DNA of 64,000 nucleotides from Mayfieldus sp963740555 (GTDB lineage: Bacteria > Actinomycetota > Thermoleophilia > Solirubrobacterales > 70-9). A program made the position numbers and the translations under genes. The DNA is taken from NCBI GenBank assembly GCA_963740555.1, contig CAVUES010000003.1, forward strand, positions 434,001-498,000. Reading direction: 5' to 3'. Positions 41,512-50,516 of the stretch are shown here, piece by piece. Below the pieces are notes generated by a model, which saw only the letters and a list, made by a program, of their open reading frames with translations, was not told the origin of the DNA and ran no database searches. How positions within the stretch are numbered: position 1 is the stretch's first letter; every line of letters begins with the position of its first letter.

Positions 41512-42025
41512 GCAGACGCTGGTGGCAGAGGCATGCGAGGCGCCGGCCGAGGTCGACCTCGCGTTCGAGCAGCTCTACCGATCCAGCCGCGACGACGTCT
41601 ACGCCTACGTCACCGGGATGCTCCGCGACCGCTCGGCCGCCGAGGAGGTCACCGCGACGGCCTTCGAGCGCGCCTTCCGCAAGCGCCGGCGCTTCGATGC
41701 CCGGCGCGGCAGCCCACGAGCCTGGCTCTTCGGGATCGCCCGCAACGCGGCGCTCGACGAGCTTCGACGCCGGGGGCGCCAAGCGGAACTCGGGGAGGAG
41801 CCCGCCGACGTCGCTCCCGAGTCGCTTGCCGAGCAGAGCGCCCTGCGCGCCACCGTCGCCGCAGCGCTGAACGGGCTCGAAGCCCGCGAGCGCGAGCTGG
41901 TCGCGTTGAGGTTCTTCGCCGGGCTGTCGAACGCCGAGGTCGCAGCCGTGCTGGGGATCAGCGAATCGAACGCCGGCACGAAGCTGCACCGAACGATCAC
42001 CAAGCTGAGAGAGGCATGCCGATGA
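41477..42025 (+). CDS. ECF-type RNA polymerase sigma factor
   Basis: A 182-residue sigma factor. Region 2 is FEQLYRSSRDDVYAYVTGML and the -10-binding helix TATAFERAFRKRRRFD; region 4 is LVALRFFAGLSNAEVAAVLG, ISESNAGTKLHRTITKLREA. Short length and lack of region 3 make it an extracytoplasmic-function type. It overlaps the DUF4349 gene by four bases, so the downstream membrane protein may be its partner or anti-sigma. GTG at 41474 is an alternative start to ATG at 41477. Confidence 0.9.
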   Translation: MKRPLARSTDMEQTLVAEACEAPAEVDLAFEQLYRSSRDDVYAYVTGMLRDRSAAEEVTATAFERAFRKRRRFDARRGSPRAWLFGIARNAALDELRRRGRQAELGEEPADVAPESLAEQSALRATVAAALNGLEARERELVALRFFAGLSNAEVAAVLGISESNAGTKLHRTITKLREACR

Positions 42026-43191
42026 GCGAGGAAATGACGATCGAAGAACTGACCACCGAGCTTCATGCGCTTCGCGAGCTGCCCTCCGAGGAGTTCGCCG
42101 CCAAGCTCGACGCCCGCGCCGCCGAAGGCTTCCCCGGCCGGCGGCGCCGGGTGACGCCGGCCGCCGGCCTTCCGGGCCGTGGGGCGGCCGCGCACCTGGC
42201 CGGGCGCTTCAGCGGCGGCGGCCGTCGCAGGTTGCTGCCGGCCCTGGCTGGCGCAACGACGGTGATCGTCGCCGCCACGGCGATCATCGTGGCGACGAAC
42301 AACGACTCGGGACCGAACGGCGGCGCCGGCCGGCAGGCGCCGATCGGTGTGTCTTCCCAAGCGGCAAAGCCGGCTCCCGCCCAGGCCGGAGGCGCAGGTA
42401 CTGCAGCCGGCACACCACGCGAGCTCGCCCCGCCAGCAGGCACCGGGACTCTCGTCTCTCCCGAGCCTCCCCTGTCCGGTCCGGCCGCCGCGCCCAGGGT
42501 CCAGAACCGCAAGATCGAACGCTCCGCCGACCTCACCCTGGGCACCGACCCGGACCAGGTTCAGGCCGTGGCCGGCAAGGTGATCGACGTCGTCGGCCGC
42601 TACCGCGGGATTGTCCTCTCCTCCTCGGTCCGCGACGGCGGCGAGGGCGAAGCCGGAGCGACGTTCGAGCTCCTCATCCCGAGCGGCCGGCTGGGGGGGG
42701 CGCTCACCGATCTCTCGGCGATCGCCGACGTCCGCTCGCGCAGCGAGAACACGCTCGACATCACAGCGCCGTTCGTATCGGCCCGCGAGCATCTGCGCGA
42801 CGCGCGCGCCGAGGCCGAGGGCCTGCTGCGCCAGCTCGCCGCGGCAACCACCGACAGCGAGCGGTCCAGCGTGAAGGCGCAGCTGCGCATCGTGCGCGGC
42901 CGCATCGCCGCCTTCCGCTCGCAGGTCGACAGGCTCGAGCGGCGCGCAAACTTCTCCCACGTGTCGCTTCAGGTCGTCACCGGCAAGGGAGCGACGATCC
43001 CCGGTTCCGGAAACGGGAATTGGACGATCGGCGACGCCCTGCACGACGCCGGCCGGGTTCTGGCGGTGGCGGCCGGCATCGCGCTGGTCGCCCTGGCGGC
43101 GGCGCTGCCCCTGGCGCTGCTGGGCGGCGGGGCCTGGGCCGGGCGGCGGATCTACCTCCGCCGAGCAAGAGAGCAGACGCTGAGCGCCTAG
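42022..43191 (+). CDS. DUF4349 domain membrane protein, possible anti-sigma partner
   Basis: A 389-residue protein. Residues 1-65 are cytoplasmic; a transmembrane helix (about 70-93, TTVIVAATAIIVA) leads to an outside Pro/Ala/Gly linker and a DUF4349 region (VQNRKIERSADLTLGTDPDQ, then a coiled stretch with RSENTLDITAPFVSAREHLR), and a second helix lies near the C-terminus. The zinc anti-sigma motif HxxxCxxC is not seen. Location right after an ECF sigma suggests partner control, but that is inference. Start ATG at 42022 (ATGA overlap). Confidence 0.75.
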   Translation: MSEEMTIEELTTELHALRELPSEEFAAKLDARAAEGFPGRRRRVTPAAGLPGRGAAAHLAGRFSGGGRRRLLPALAGATTVIVAATAIIVATNNDSGPNGGAGRQAPIGVSSQAAKPAPAQAGGAGTAAGTPRELAPPAGTGTLVSPEPPLSGPAAAPRVQNRKIERSADLTLGTDPDQVQAVAGKVIDVVGRYRGIVLSSSVRDGGEGEAGATFELLIPSGRLGGALTDLSAIADVRSRSENTLDITAPFVSAREHLRDARAEAEGLLRQLAAATTDSERSSVKAQLRIVRGRIAAFRSQVDRLERRANFSHVSLQVVTGKGATIPGSGNGNWTIGDALHDAGRVLAVAAGIALVALAAALPLALLGGGAWAGRRIYLRRAREQTLSA

Positions 43192-43210
43192 CTTCCGTGA
43201 GCCCGGCGGG

Positions 43211-43393
43211 CTACCCGTCTTCGTAGGGCTCGAAGTCGGCCTTGCGGGCACCGCAGACCGGGCAGAACCAGTCGTCGGGGATGTCGTCGAACGCGGTCCC
43301 GGGCGGCACGCCGCCGTCGGGGTCGCCCTCGTCTGGGTCGTAGATGAACCCGCAGGACGTGCAGACCCAAAGCTGTTTCGTCGCCGCTTCCAC
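43211..43393 (-). CDS. rubredoxin
   Basis: A 60-residue rubredoxin: the two iron-binding pairs are CTSCGFIYDPDEGDPDGGV and CPVCGARK, with DDIPDDWFCPVC. The single Fe(S-Cys)4 center transfers one electron, often to alkane hydroxylases or in oxidative defence. The start is GTG at 43393. It is convergent with the DUF4349 gene (20 bases between stops). Confidence 0.92.
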   Translation of the reverse strand: MEAATKQLWVCTSCGFIYDPDEGDPDGGVPPGTAFDDIPDDWFCPVCGARKADFEPYEDG

Positions 43394-43428
43394 TCCGGCG
43401 AGACCTTAGCGGGAGTTAGGCTGAGCGG

Positions 43429-44028
43429 GTGCCGATCGCCACCCCGCGCCCCGCCGCCTCGGTGATCCCGCTTCGGCGCGGCGGCAAGCACGCGCAGCGC
43501 GGCCTTGAGGTGCTGCTGCTGAGGCGCAGCGAAGGCGCCAGCTTCATGCCCGGCGTCTGGGTCTTCCCCGGCGGAGCGGTGGACCCGGAGGACGGCGAGG
43601 GCGAAGCCGGGTTCCGCGCCTGCGCGCTGCGCGAGTTGGCCGAGGAGGCAAGCGTCGAGTTGCAGGGCCCCGACGAGCTGGTGCTCTTCTCGCACTGGAT
43701 CACGCCCGAGCTTGTCCCGGTCCGCTTCGACACGCGGTTCTACCTCGCGCTCGCCCCCACCCACTCGGCCCCGCAGCCGGACGGCTTCGAGACCACCGAG
43801 GCCGCATGGTGGGAGCCGCGACTGGCCCTCGATGCGCACCGAGACGGCGAGCTGTCGCTCGTTTTTCCCACCATCAAGCAGCTGGAATCGCTGCGCACCC
43901 ACGCGACTTCCGACGAGGCGCTGGAGGCGGCACGCGGCCGATCGGTCGAGCCGATCATGCCGAAGGTGGTCGGCGAGGGCAAGGAGCAACGGGTGGTCCT
44001 GCCGGGGGAGCCCGGTTACGAAGCCTGA
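43429..44028 (+). CDS. Nudix hydrolase
   Basis: A 199-residue Nudix protein. The box is spread as GGAVDPEDGEGEAGF then ACALRELAEEASVEL, with the catalytic Glu pair in RELAEEA; the insertion in the loop is seen in NUDT19-like proteins. It hydrolyses a nucleoside diphosphate linked to another group (for example CoA or ADP-ribose). The start is GTG at 43429; divergent from rubredoxin across 35 bases. Substrate unknown. Confidence 0.85.
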   Translation: MPIATPRPAASVIPLRRGGKHAQRGLEVLLLRRSEGASFMPGVWVFPGGAVDPEDGEGEAGFRACALRELAEEASVELQGPDELVLFSHWITPELVPVRFDTRFYLALAPTHSAPQPDGFETTEAAWWEPRLALDAHRDGELSLVFPTIKQLESLRTHATSDEALEAARGRSVEPIMPKVVGEGKEQRVVLPGEPGYEA

Positions 44029-44066
44029 GCGAGCGGGGCGAGCTCGCCAGAGGTAGGTTTTGGACG

Positions 44067-45032
44067 ATGACCAGCACGCTGCCAACCGAGGTCCAGGAGG
44101 TCTTCGACCGCTTCATCACCACCGAGTACACGACGATCGACTCGCGCGGGCAGCCGATCGCCTGGCCGGTGACCCCTTACTACCGGCCCGGCGAAGCGAC
44201 GATCGACGTCACCACCGGGGTCGGCTATCCGAAAAAGGCGCAGGACGCACGCCGGAACCCGCAGGTCAGCCTTCTGTTCTCGGACCCCAATGGATCCGGA
44301 ATCGATAGCGGAATCCGAGTCCTGGTCCACGGCACCGCCGAGGTCGACGACGCCGACTTGAAGGCGAACCGCGAGCGCTACGTCGAGGAGTCGAGCGAGA
44401 AGCTGCCGCGGACGAAGGAGATGCTGCCGCCGAAGGCGATCCGGGGCCTGTTCAGTTGGTACTTCGAGCGCATCTACGTAAAGGTGCGGCCGGAGCGGGT
44501 GTTCGTGTGGCCCGACGGCGACGTGACCAAGGAGCCTGCGATCCACGACTCGCACGTCGAGGAGGTGCGCTCGGGCCACAGCGAGGAGAGCTCCGAACCG
44601 CCTCCCGCGGCGGCGGGTGGCGAGGTTGCCTGGGACGGACGGATCGAGGAATTGGGACGGCGCTACGACGACGCTGTACTGGCCTGGGTTGCGCCCGACG
44701 GGTTCCCGCTCGCGGCTCGTCTGCCTTCGAGCTGCGACTCGTCGGGGAAGGCGGTGCGAATCGGGGCGGAGCCGGCAGGCCTGCCGCTGTACGAGGGCCG
44801 CGCCTGCCTGACCGCGCATTCGCACTCTCCCGACTTCAGCTGGCAGGAGAACTTCCAGGTCCGCGGCGACCTGGCCCGCGACAGCGACGGCTGGGCTCTG
44901 ATCCCGCACAAGCTGGTCGGCGGCTTCGAGCTGCCCGACGAGAGCATGCTGGCGCGCTACCGCCGCAATCTCGGCAAATCGATTCGCTTCTACAAGACCC
45001 GGCGCAAGCTGCTGAAGGAGCGGGATGGTTGA
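44067..45032 (+). CDS. pyridoxamine 5'-phosphate oxidase-like (split-barrel) protein
   Basis: A 321-residue protein with two flavin-type split-barrel halves. The first has EYTTIDSRGQPIAWPVTPYY and ARRNPQVSLLFSDP; the second has GRIEELGRRYDDAVLAWVAP and a C-terminal FELPDESMLARYRRNLGKSI. Members bind FMN or F420 and are often of unknown substrate in Actinobacteria. The ATG at 44067 lies 38 bases after the Nudix gene stop. Confidence 0.82.
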   Translation: MTSTLPTEVQEVFDRFITTEYTTIDSRGQPIAWPVTPYYRPGEATIDVTTGVGYPKKAQDARRNPQVSLLFSDPNGSGIDSGIRVLVHGTAEVDDADLKANRERYVEESSEKLPRTKEMLPPKAIRGLFSWYFERIYVKVRPERVFVWPDGDVTKEPAIHDSHVEEVRSGHSEESSEPPPAAAGGEVAWDGRIEELGRRYDDAVLAWVAPDGFPLAARLPSSCDSSGKAVRIGAEPAGLPLYEGRACLTAHSHSPDFSWQENFQVRGDLARDSDGWALIPHKLVGGFELPDESMLARYRRNLGKSIRFYKTRRKLLKERDG

Positions 45033-45119
45033 TCGGTGGGTGGTGCGGCGGGCACGGTTGCGAGCGCGCGGACTCTGGAGCACGGTCGCAAGCGTGTCCG
45101 CCGTGACAGGACCCGCCGC

Positions 45120-45797
45120 CTAAGCGTCTGGGAATGGTTCCATCCCGGCGTGCCAGGGGCCGGGTGGATAAGTGTGGATGCCGTGCTCGTCCATCTCCGT
45201 TCGCACGCGGCGAAACAGCTGGCCTCCGTTGTGAAGCGCCGCCTTGAGCTCCTCGGGGCTTCGTTCCTTCAGCCTCCACAGGAACCAGAGCTGGCGGTCG
45301 TTGACGCCGAAGTCGATCTCGTTGGAGATCGTCGTCACCCACTCGAGAAAACCGGGGCTGAACAGCTCGCGCAGCGCCACCGGGTCGTACTGACTGGGAA
45401 CCGTGGCGAGGAAGCGCCGGTTGAAGTCGATCGACTCGAACTCGACCTTGCGGGCAGTGTGCTTGGCGACGAAGTCTGTCGGTCTGGCTTCGATCGACTC
45501 GACGTTGAAGGCAGGCATCACCTCGGCGAGGTCGGGCATATGGGCCTTTGCCAGCACCGCGGTGGGCAACACGCTCTTGTTGAACAGGCCGCCGACCTCC
45601 TGCTCACCCGCATCGCACGACGATCCCCAGAACTCTTCCTCGAGTTGCCCGGTGAGGCGGTTGGTGCCGCCAACGCAGAGCGCCACCGGCCCGTCCTTGG
45701 GGTTGATCCCGCCGACCGGCTCGTAGCGGAGGTCGTGCTTCTCGCCGTATTGACGAACCGTGTCGGCCCAGTCCTGGGCTTCCTGCTTGGAGCTCAC
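45120..45797 (-). CDS. hypothetical protein, soluble, unknown function
   Basis: A 225-residue soluble protein from GTG at 45797. It has mixed alpha/beta composition with segments like VGGLFNKSVLPTAVLAKAHM, FESIDFNRRFLATVPSQYDP and NDRQLWFLWRLKERSPEELK. No known family recognised. The central region resembles the phosphatase-like or DUF3137-like domain in outline only. It is downstream of the MCE operon, separated by about 200 bases. Confidence 0.5.
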   Translation of the reverse strand: MSSKQEAQDWADTVRQYGEKHDLRYEPVGGINPKDGPVALCVGGTNRLTGQLEEEFWGSSCDAGEQEVGGLFNKSVLPTAVLAKAHMPDLAEVMPAFNVESIEARPTDFVAKHTARKVEFESIDFNRRFLATVPSQYDPVALRELFSPGFLEWVTTISNEIDFGVNDRQLWFLWRLKERSPEELKAALHNGGQLFRRVRTEMDEHGIHTYPPGPWHAGMEPFPDA

Positions 45798-45997
45798 AAA
45801 CCGCGATCCTAGTCGGGAAGTCGAACGGCAAGGCGCCGAAAAGCGAGCCTGGCGAGGATCTCGCGCTGACGCGCTCGCACCGCGCCTTCGGCGCTCGGAG
45901 GGCGGTGCAGCGAGCGCACTTGAGTCGTGCGTGAGCAGGACGCCCGACCGAGGATCTCGCGCTTCGCGCTCGTACCCAGGCGACGCTTTGCAGGCGC

Positions 45998-47431
45998 CTA
46001 GGGGTCGGCGAAGATCTGAGGCGCGTGCTTGCCGCCGAACTCGGACGGGAAGTTCGGAGCCACCCAGCAGGGGGCCTTGCCGGGGGTCGCCTGGTCGGCC
46101 GGGATCTCGCCCACCCCGGTGTTGTTGCAGTCCGTGTTCGGGAAGATCCCGTTCTTGGCGGCGTCGTAGTTCGTGAGTGCGAGGGGCTGCAGGTAGCCGT
46201 TGCTGCGGTTGGTCGCCGGGCGATTCGGGTAGACCGCGAGGCTCTCAGAGCTCAGGTAGCCGATCTGGCGCAGGAGGTGATGTGGCGAAGGATCGCCCGC
46301 CTGCGGCGCCAGGGTTCCGGACAGTGCCGCCGGCGGGTTGCTGAGGAAGTCGCCGACGTTGGTTCGGTACGCGTTCGTGTAGCGGATCACCGGATTGAGG
46401 TTGGCGAGGAACGGGTCCAGCGCCGCAAGCACCGGCCGCAGCTCGCGCAGCGTCTTGCTGAGCGCCGGCAGGCCGGTCCCCGACGCCCGCAGCAACGGCT
46501 TCAGGTGGATGAAGAGCCCCTTCAGATGCGGCGAGAGACGGCGCACCTTCTGCAGCGTCGGCGAGAGGTCTCTGGCGACCGGCTTCAGGTCGCGGACCAG
46601 CGGCTCGGTGTTGTGGGCGAACTGGGCCAGGCGGTTGAGGGTGAGGCGGCTCTGCTCGTTGAAGGTCGGGAAGATGTGGATCACGTCGGCGAGCGCTCGA
46701 TCGCGCGAGGCAAGCGCGGCGAAGGTCGTGTTCGAGTTCTGGATCGCGCCCGCGAGCTCGTTGTCACGGGCGCTGAGCGCGTCGAAGACCGTGCCGGTGT
46801 CGCGAACCAGCCCCTTCAGCGAGCGTTGCTGGTGGTGCAGGATCGTCAGCACGTCGCTGGCGTCGCTGGTGAACGGCCCCAGATTGCCCAGCGCGTCGTT
46901 CAGGTCCATTCCCCGCCCCTTCGCGGCGATCGCGGCGTTCTGCTGCCAGATCCGGAACGCCTGGCGGGTCTTCGGATCGAGGGCCTTGAAGATCTCGTCG
47001 ATCTGGGTCGAGTCGACCGTCTGTGTGTGGGCGAGTTGACCGCCGTCGGCCAGTTTCGGAGCGCTGCTGGTGCCGCCGGTCAGCTCGACGAACGTCTCCC
47101 CCAGAAGCGTCTTCTGGCGCAGGATGCCTCGCGTGTCGGAGGGGATCGGCGCGAACTTGGGATTGAGCTCGATCGTGACCTGCGTGTAGTTGCCTTGCGA
47201 GGGCAGCGACAGCGACTGCACCTTGCCGACCGAGACGCCGCCGATCCGCACGTCGGACTGCGGCGCCAGCGTCACCGCCTCGTGGAAGTCGGCGGTGAAC
47301 TCGTACTGCTTCGCCTTGAAAGGCGTCGGGCCCCCGAAGCTGACCCAGAGGAAGAGCAGCAGCCCAAAGCAGGAGAGCGCGAAGCCGACTGCGACGAGGA
47401 TGCGGGCTATCGAGGGGGCTTGTTTCTGCAC
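45998..47431 (-). CDS. MCE/MlaD family protein, sixth of six
   Basis: A 477-residue protein. An N-terminal transmembrane helix (about 10-32) precedes an MCE domain (FTADFHEAVTLAPQSDVRIG, GVSVGKVQSLSLP, LRQKTLLGETFVELTGG, about 45-125) and a long helical, coiled stretch. MCE proteins form rings or tunnels that move lipids across the envelope. It starts with GTG at 47431, 10 bases after the fifth gene's stop, and is the last in the operon. Confidence 0.88.
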   Translation of the reverse strand: MQKQAPSIARILVAVGFALSCFGLLLFLWVSFGGPTPFKAKQYEFTADFHEAVTLAPQSDVRIGGVSVGKVQSLSLPSQGNYTQVTIELNPKFAPIPSDTRGILRQKTLLGETFVELTGGTSSAPKLADGGQLAHTQTVDSTQIDEIFKALDPKTRQAFRIWQQNAAIAAKGRGMDLNDALGNLGPFTSDASDVLTILHHQQRSLKGLVRDTGTVFDALSARDNELAGAIQNSNTTFAALASRDRALADVIHIFPTFNEQSRLTLNRLAQFAHNTEPLVRDLKPVARDLSPTLQKVRRLSPHLKGLFIHLKPLLRASGTGLPALSKTLRELRPVLAALDPFLANLNPVIRYTNAYRTNVGDFLSNPPAALSGTLAPQAGDPSPHHLLRQIGYLSSESLAVYPNRPATNRSNGYLQPLALTNYDAAKNGIFPNTDCNNTGVGEIPADQATPGKAPCWVAPNFPSEFGGKHAPQIFADP

Positions 47432-47441
47432 TCTTCTGTTC

Positions 47442-48767
47442 CTATGAGCAGGGGGCCGATGGATTGCCGGAAAGGACCTGGGAGAGCGGGGCCAATCCGC
47501 TGATCACCGGTTCCAGGGGGCTGGATGCAAGGACGCTGAGCGCCGTCGCGCAGCTCTGCGTCAACATGAAGCGGCGGTCGAAGCCGTTGGCGTCTCCCGC
47601 CTGGAAGACGCTGTTGGCGTTGTGGTTGAGCCAGGCGAGCCAGTACAGGTAGCCCTCGTCGCGGTTCGCGCTGCCGGGCGGGTTGGCGCCGTCGGGGTTG
47701 TAGGCGGCCATGTTGCCGAGCCGGTTGATCTCGGTGCCGATGTCGGTCAGCCGCGGCGTCGCCTTGGCGAGGTTGCGGGCGGCCGGCTCGAGGTTGCGGA
47801 CCGGCGCGCGGGCGGCGCGGACGAAGGGCCGGATCTGATCGCGGACCGCGGGCTTGGTGGCGGAGACGCGCCGCACCGAGGCGTTTAGGCGGTCGAGGTT
47901 TCGCGCGAACGGCCGCAGGTTGTTGAAGGTCGGGCCGAGCAGCTTGGCGAAGGGCGCCGTCTTGTCGAGCGTGTCGTGGGCGGTGGCGAGAGTTCCGGGC
48001 AGAAGCTGAACGGCACGCTGGACGCTCGAGTCTTCCTTGGCGATCGCTCCAAGCGCCGCGTTTGAGGAGTCGATCAGCTGCGCCAGGTCGTCGCCGTGCT
48101 GGCCCACCGTGCCGGTGAGGACGTTGAGGTTGTGGATCAGACGGGCGAGGTTCTGGCGCCGCGTCGCCACCTCGGTGTTGAGGCGCGCCAGCTCGTGGTT
48201 GATCGGGCCGAGGCCCCCGAGCAGCCTGCCGAGGTCCCTCGAACGGCCTTTCAGCCCCTGCCCCGCGCCGACGATCAGGGTGCGCAGATAAGCCTGGGTG
48301 TCGCCGTCCAGCGCGCTGAGGATCTGGTCGAGGTTGACCTCCGGCGCGGTGTTGGCGAGCGGGATCGTGTCGCCGCTGCGGAAGTCTCCGGCCGACTTCG
48401 TCCCGGGGTCGAGCTCGACGAAGACGTCCTGAAGTCCCGTCCGGGGCCGGATCAGTGCCGTCGCGTTGCGGTAGATCGGCAGGAACTTGCGCTCGATGTC
48501 CATCGTTACCACGGCCTTGCCGTCCTGGAGCTGGACCTTGGAGATGTCGCCGATCTTCACCCCGGCTACGACCACCGTCTGCCCCTGGCCGGGCGTGACC
48601 GCCTGGGCGGTCTCGAACTCCGCCTTCAGCTCGAACGGCTTTTGCTCAAGGATCGGGATCCGAAGCCGCTGCTGCTGGAGGATCACGTAGACCGTCGCGA
48701 GCGCGATCGTGCACAGCCCGGCGACGGCGAGGAAGTCGCGCAGGTGTTTTCGGATTGCGGCGCCCAT
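47442..48767 (-). CDS. MCE/MlaD family protein, fifth of six
   Basis: A 441-residue protein. Helix near 12-28, then the MCE domain (FELKAEFETAQAVTPGQGQT, VVVAGVKIGDISKVQL, RPRTGLQDVFVELDPGT) and a coiled helical part. Lipid-transport substrate-binding subunit by family. Its ATG overlaps the TAA stop of the fourth gene by one base, so translation is coupled. Shorter than the others. Confidence 0.88.
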   Translation of the reverse strand: MGAAIRKHLRDFLAVAGLCTIALATVYVILQQQRLRIPILEQKPFELKAEFETAQAVTPGQGQTVVVAGVKIGDISKVQLQDGKAVVTMDIERKFLPIYRNATALIRPRTGLQDVFVELDPGTKSAGDFRSGDTIPLANTAPEVNLDQILSALDGDTQAYLRTLIVGAGQGLKGRSRDLGRLLGGLGPINHELARLNTEVATRRQNLARLIHNLNVLTGTVGQHGDDLAQLIDSSNAALGAIAKEDSSVQRAVQLLPGTLATAHDTLDKTAPFAKLLGPTFNNLRPFARNLDRLNASVRRVSATKPAVRDQIRPFVRAARAPVRNLEPAARNLAKATPRLTDIGTEINRLGNMAAYNPDGANPPGSANRDEGYLYWLAWLNHNANSVFQAGDANGFDRRFMLTQSCATALSVLASSPLEPVISGLAPLSQVLSGNPSAPCS

Positions 48768-50455
48768 TACTTGCCGCCTCCAACGGGTTGCGGTATGCGC
48801 GCCCCGGTCAGCTTGTGGACGAGGCTCTGGTAGAGGGGCAGGTCCTTGCTGTCGAAGGCCTGGGTGCGCTGCGCCGCGTCGCGCATCAGCTTGTTGCCGG
48901 CCAGTGTGTTGCCCTGCGCCTGCAGCTGCTGCGCGTGCATGTAGTCCTCGTAGATCGCCGCGTACTTGCGGCTCAGGTCCGCCACCTGGCGATTCGCCCC
49001 CGGCTCGTCGAGGATGCTCGTGGAAGTCCCAGACGATTGCTGCCGCAGGGCGGGGCCGGCGCCACCGCTGGACAGGTTCGGCGGCTGCTGGGTCTCACAC
49101 GGCACCGTGGGCTTGAACGGAGTCTTCGCCGAGGAGCTCATCGGCGGCTCGGCGCCGAGCAGGGGGAAGAGCGTCTGGCCCACCAATGGGTCGACCAGCC
49201 CCGTCGTGCCGGGCGGCTGGATCACGGTGTTGGGCCCGACCCCCGCCGCGGCTCTGATGTACTGGCCGCTGGCGTCGCCGGAGTTGCTCTCGCCGCCGAT
49301 TCCGGCAAGCGCGTAGCCGGCCTCCTGGTAGACCTTGCCGATTCCGCTCTCGCCGTCGTTGGACTGGATCGTGTCGTTGCTCCAGGGGATGACCACGTGG
49401 TTGAAGCAGGAGGACAGCGCCCGCGCCTGCTCCATGAACGGGATCTGTGCGTTGGTGAGACGGGCGAGCTGCGGGACGGTCGGTCGCAGGTCGTGGGTCA
49501 GGCCGCGCAGCTCGGGCTTCGAGACCAGCTGGCGCAGCTGATAGATGAACGGGGTGGCGACGTCGAGCGTCGGGCCCGAGGAGCGCACGCCGGGCTGTGC
49601 CTCGCGGGCGAAGGCGCGCAGGTACGGGAATGAGGCGTTCAGGTTTGTGAACACCGGACGGGCGGCGAACTCGGTGGCCGGAAGCTCGTGGATCGCCTGG
49701 GCCAGCGCCGTGTCCTGGGCGGCGAAGGAGCCGGTGACGGTGCGCAGGTTGGTGACCAGGGACTCGAGCTGCGGGCGGTTGCGGTCCAGTGCGGCGGCGA
49801 CGATGTCGAAGTTGCGCACCAGCCCGGAGAGGTCGTGGGCGCGGGTCCCGAGCAGGGCGTCGTTGACCAGGGCCGTGTTCTTGTAGGCGGGGCCGCCCTG
49901 GCTGTAGATCTGCCGCAGTCCCTGCGCGCCGCCGTACTTCTCGAACCCGTTGCCGACCTCGCGCAGGAGGATCTGCAGGTTCCCGCGCACGTTGCTCTGC
50001 AGTGCGTTGGTGAGGATCTGATCGAGCTGCACCGCGTTCGAGGTCTGCTGGACGGGAATCTCGCCACCGCCGCGCAGCTCCGGGGCACTCGGGCTTCCGG
50101 GGTGCAGGTCGACGAACAGGTTGCCCTCCAGGAACAGCCGGGGACGGAGCTGTAGCCGGGCGTCATCGTGGATCGGCCGGCCTGCGTCGTTGATCGCCAT
50201 CGTCACCACCGCGGCGTTGGAGCTGGGCAGCGGATCGACCGCCTTGACCGTCCCCACGTTGACGCCGGCCTCGCGGACCGGCGAGTTGACGGCGACGTTC
50301 TGCGCGTCGCGGAAGACCGCCTTCACCTCGTAGCCGTTGCCGGTGAAGGGAAGCTTCTTGGCGAAGGCGATGTAGAAGCCGAAGGCGACCAGCGAGACGA
50401 CGATCAGCCCGATCGCCCAGTTCGGCAGCCGGTGTGCGCTGCGGGCGCTGCTCAC
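48767..50455 (-). CDS. MCE/MlaD family protein, fourth of six
   Basis: A 562-residue protein starting with GTG at 50455. An N-terminal transmembrane helix (about 12-30) is followed by the MCE domain (YEVKAVFRDAQNVAVNSPVR, GVNVGTVKAVDPLPSS, RPRLFLEGNLFVDLHPG). A long C-terminal part includes a Cys pair and helical segments (SRKYAAIYEDYMHAQQLQAQ). It is the ring/tunnel type of lipid-binding protein. Dispersed repeat copy 2 lies in the 58-base gap upstream. Confidence 0.88.
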   Translation of the reverse strand: MSSARSAHRLPNWAIGLIVVSLVAFGFYIAFAKKLPFTGNGYEVKAVFRDAQNVAVNSPVREAGVNVGTVKAVDPLPSSNAAVVTMAINDAGRPIHDDARLQLRPRLFLEGNLFVDLHPGSPSAPELRGGGEIPVQQTSNAVQLDQILTNALQSNVRGNLQILLREVGNGFEKYGGAQGLRQIYSQGGPAYKNTALVNDALLGTRAHDLSGLVRNFDIVAAALDRNRPQLESLVTNLRTVTGSFAAQDTALAQAIHELPATEFAARPVFTNLNASFPYLRAFAREAQPGVRSSGPTLDVATPFIYQLRQLVSKPELRGLTHDLRPTVPQLARLTNAQIPFMEQARALSSCFNHVVIPWSNDTIQSNDGESGIGKVYQEAGYALAGIGGESNSGDASGQYIRAAAGVGPNTVIQPPGTTGLVDPLVGQTLFPLLGAEPPMSSSAKTPFKPTVPCETQQPPNLSSGGAGPALRQQSSGTSTSILDEPGANRQVADLSRKYAAIYEDYMHAQQLQAQGNTLAGNKLMRDAAQRTQAFDSKDLPLYQSLVHKLTGARIPQPVGGGK

Positions 50456-50468
50456 AACGAATCTCCTG

Positions 50469-50516
50469 TTCGCGCTCGGCCTGAAATCAACGCTCTTTGC
50501 TTGAGCCTCGCGCTCA
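50469..50516 (-). repeat. dispersed repeat, copy 2
   Basis: TTCGCGCTCGGC, then about 25 bases, then GAGCCTCGCGCTCA; core starts at 50470 and 50508, 38 bases apart as in copy 1. It fills the gap between the third and fourth MCE genes and includes the stop codon of the third. Confidence 0.6.

Noticed and set aside
41605..44085. An 826-codon open frame on the minus strand
   Set aside because: It lies over the ECF sigma, DUF4349 and Nudix genes, all with clear family motifs, and has no motif of its own.
46025..47503. A 492-codon open frame on the plus strand
   Set aside because: Antisense to two MCE genes; composition is typical of a GC-driven shadow frame.
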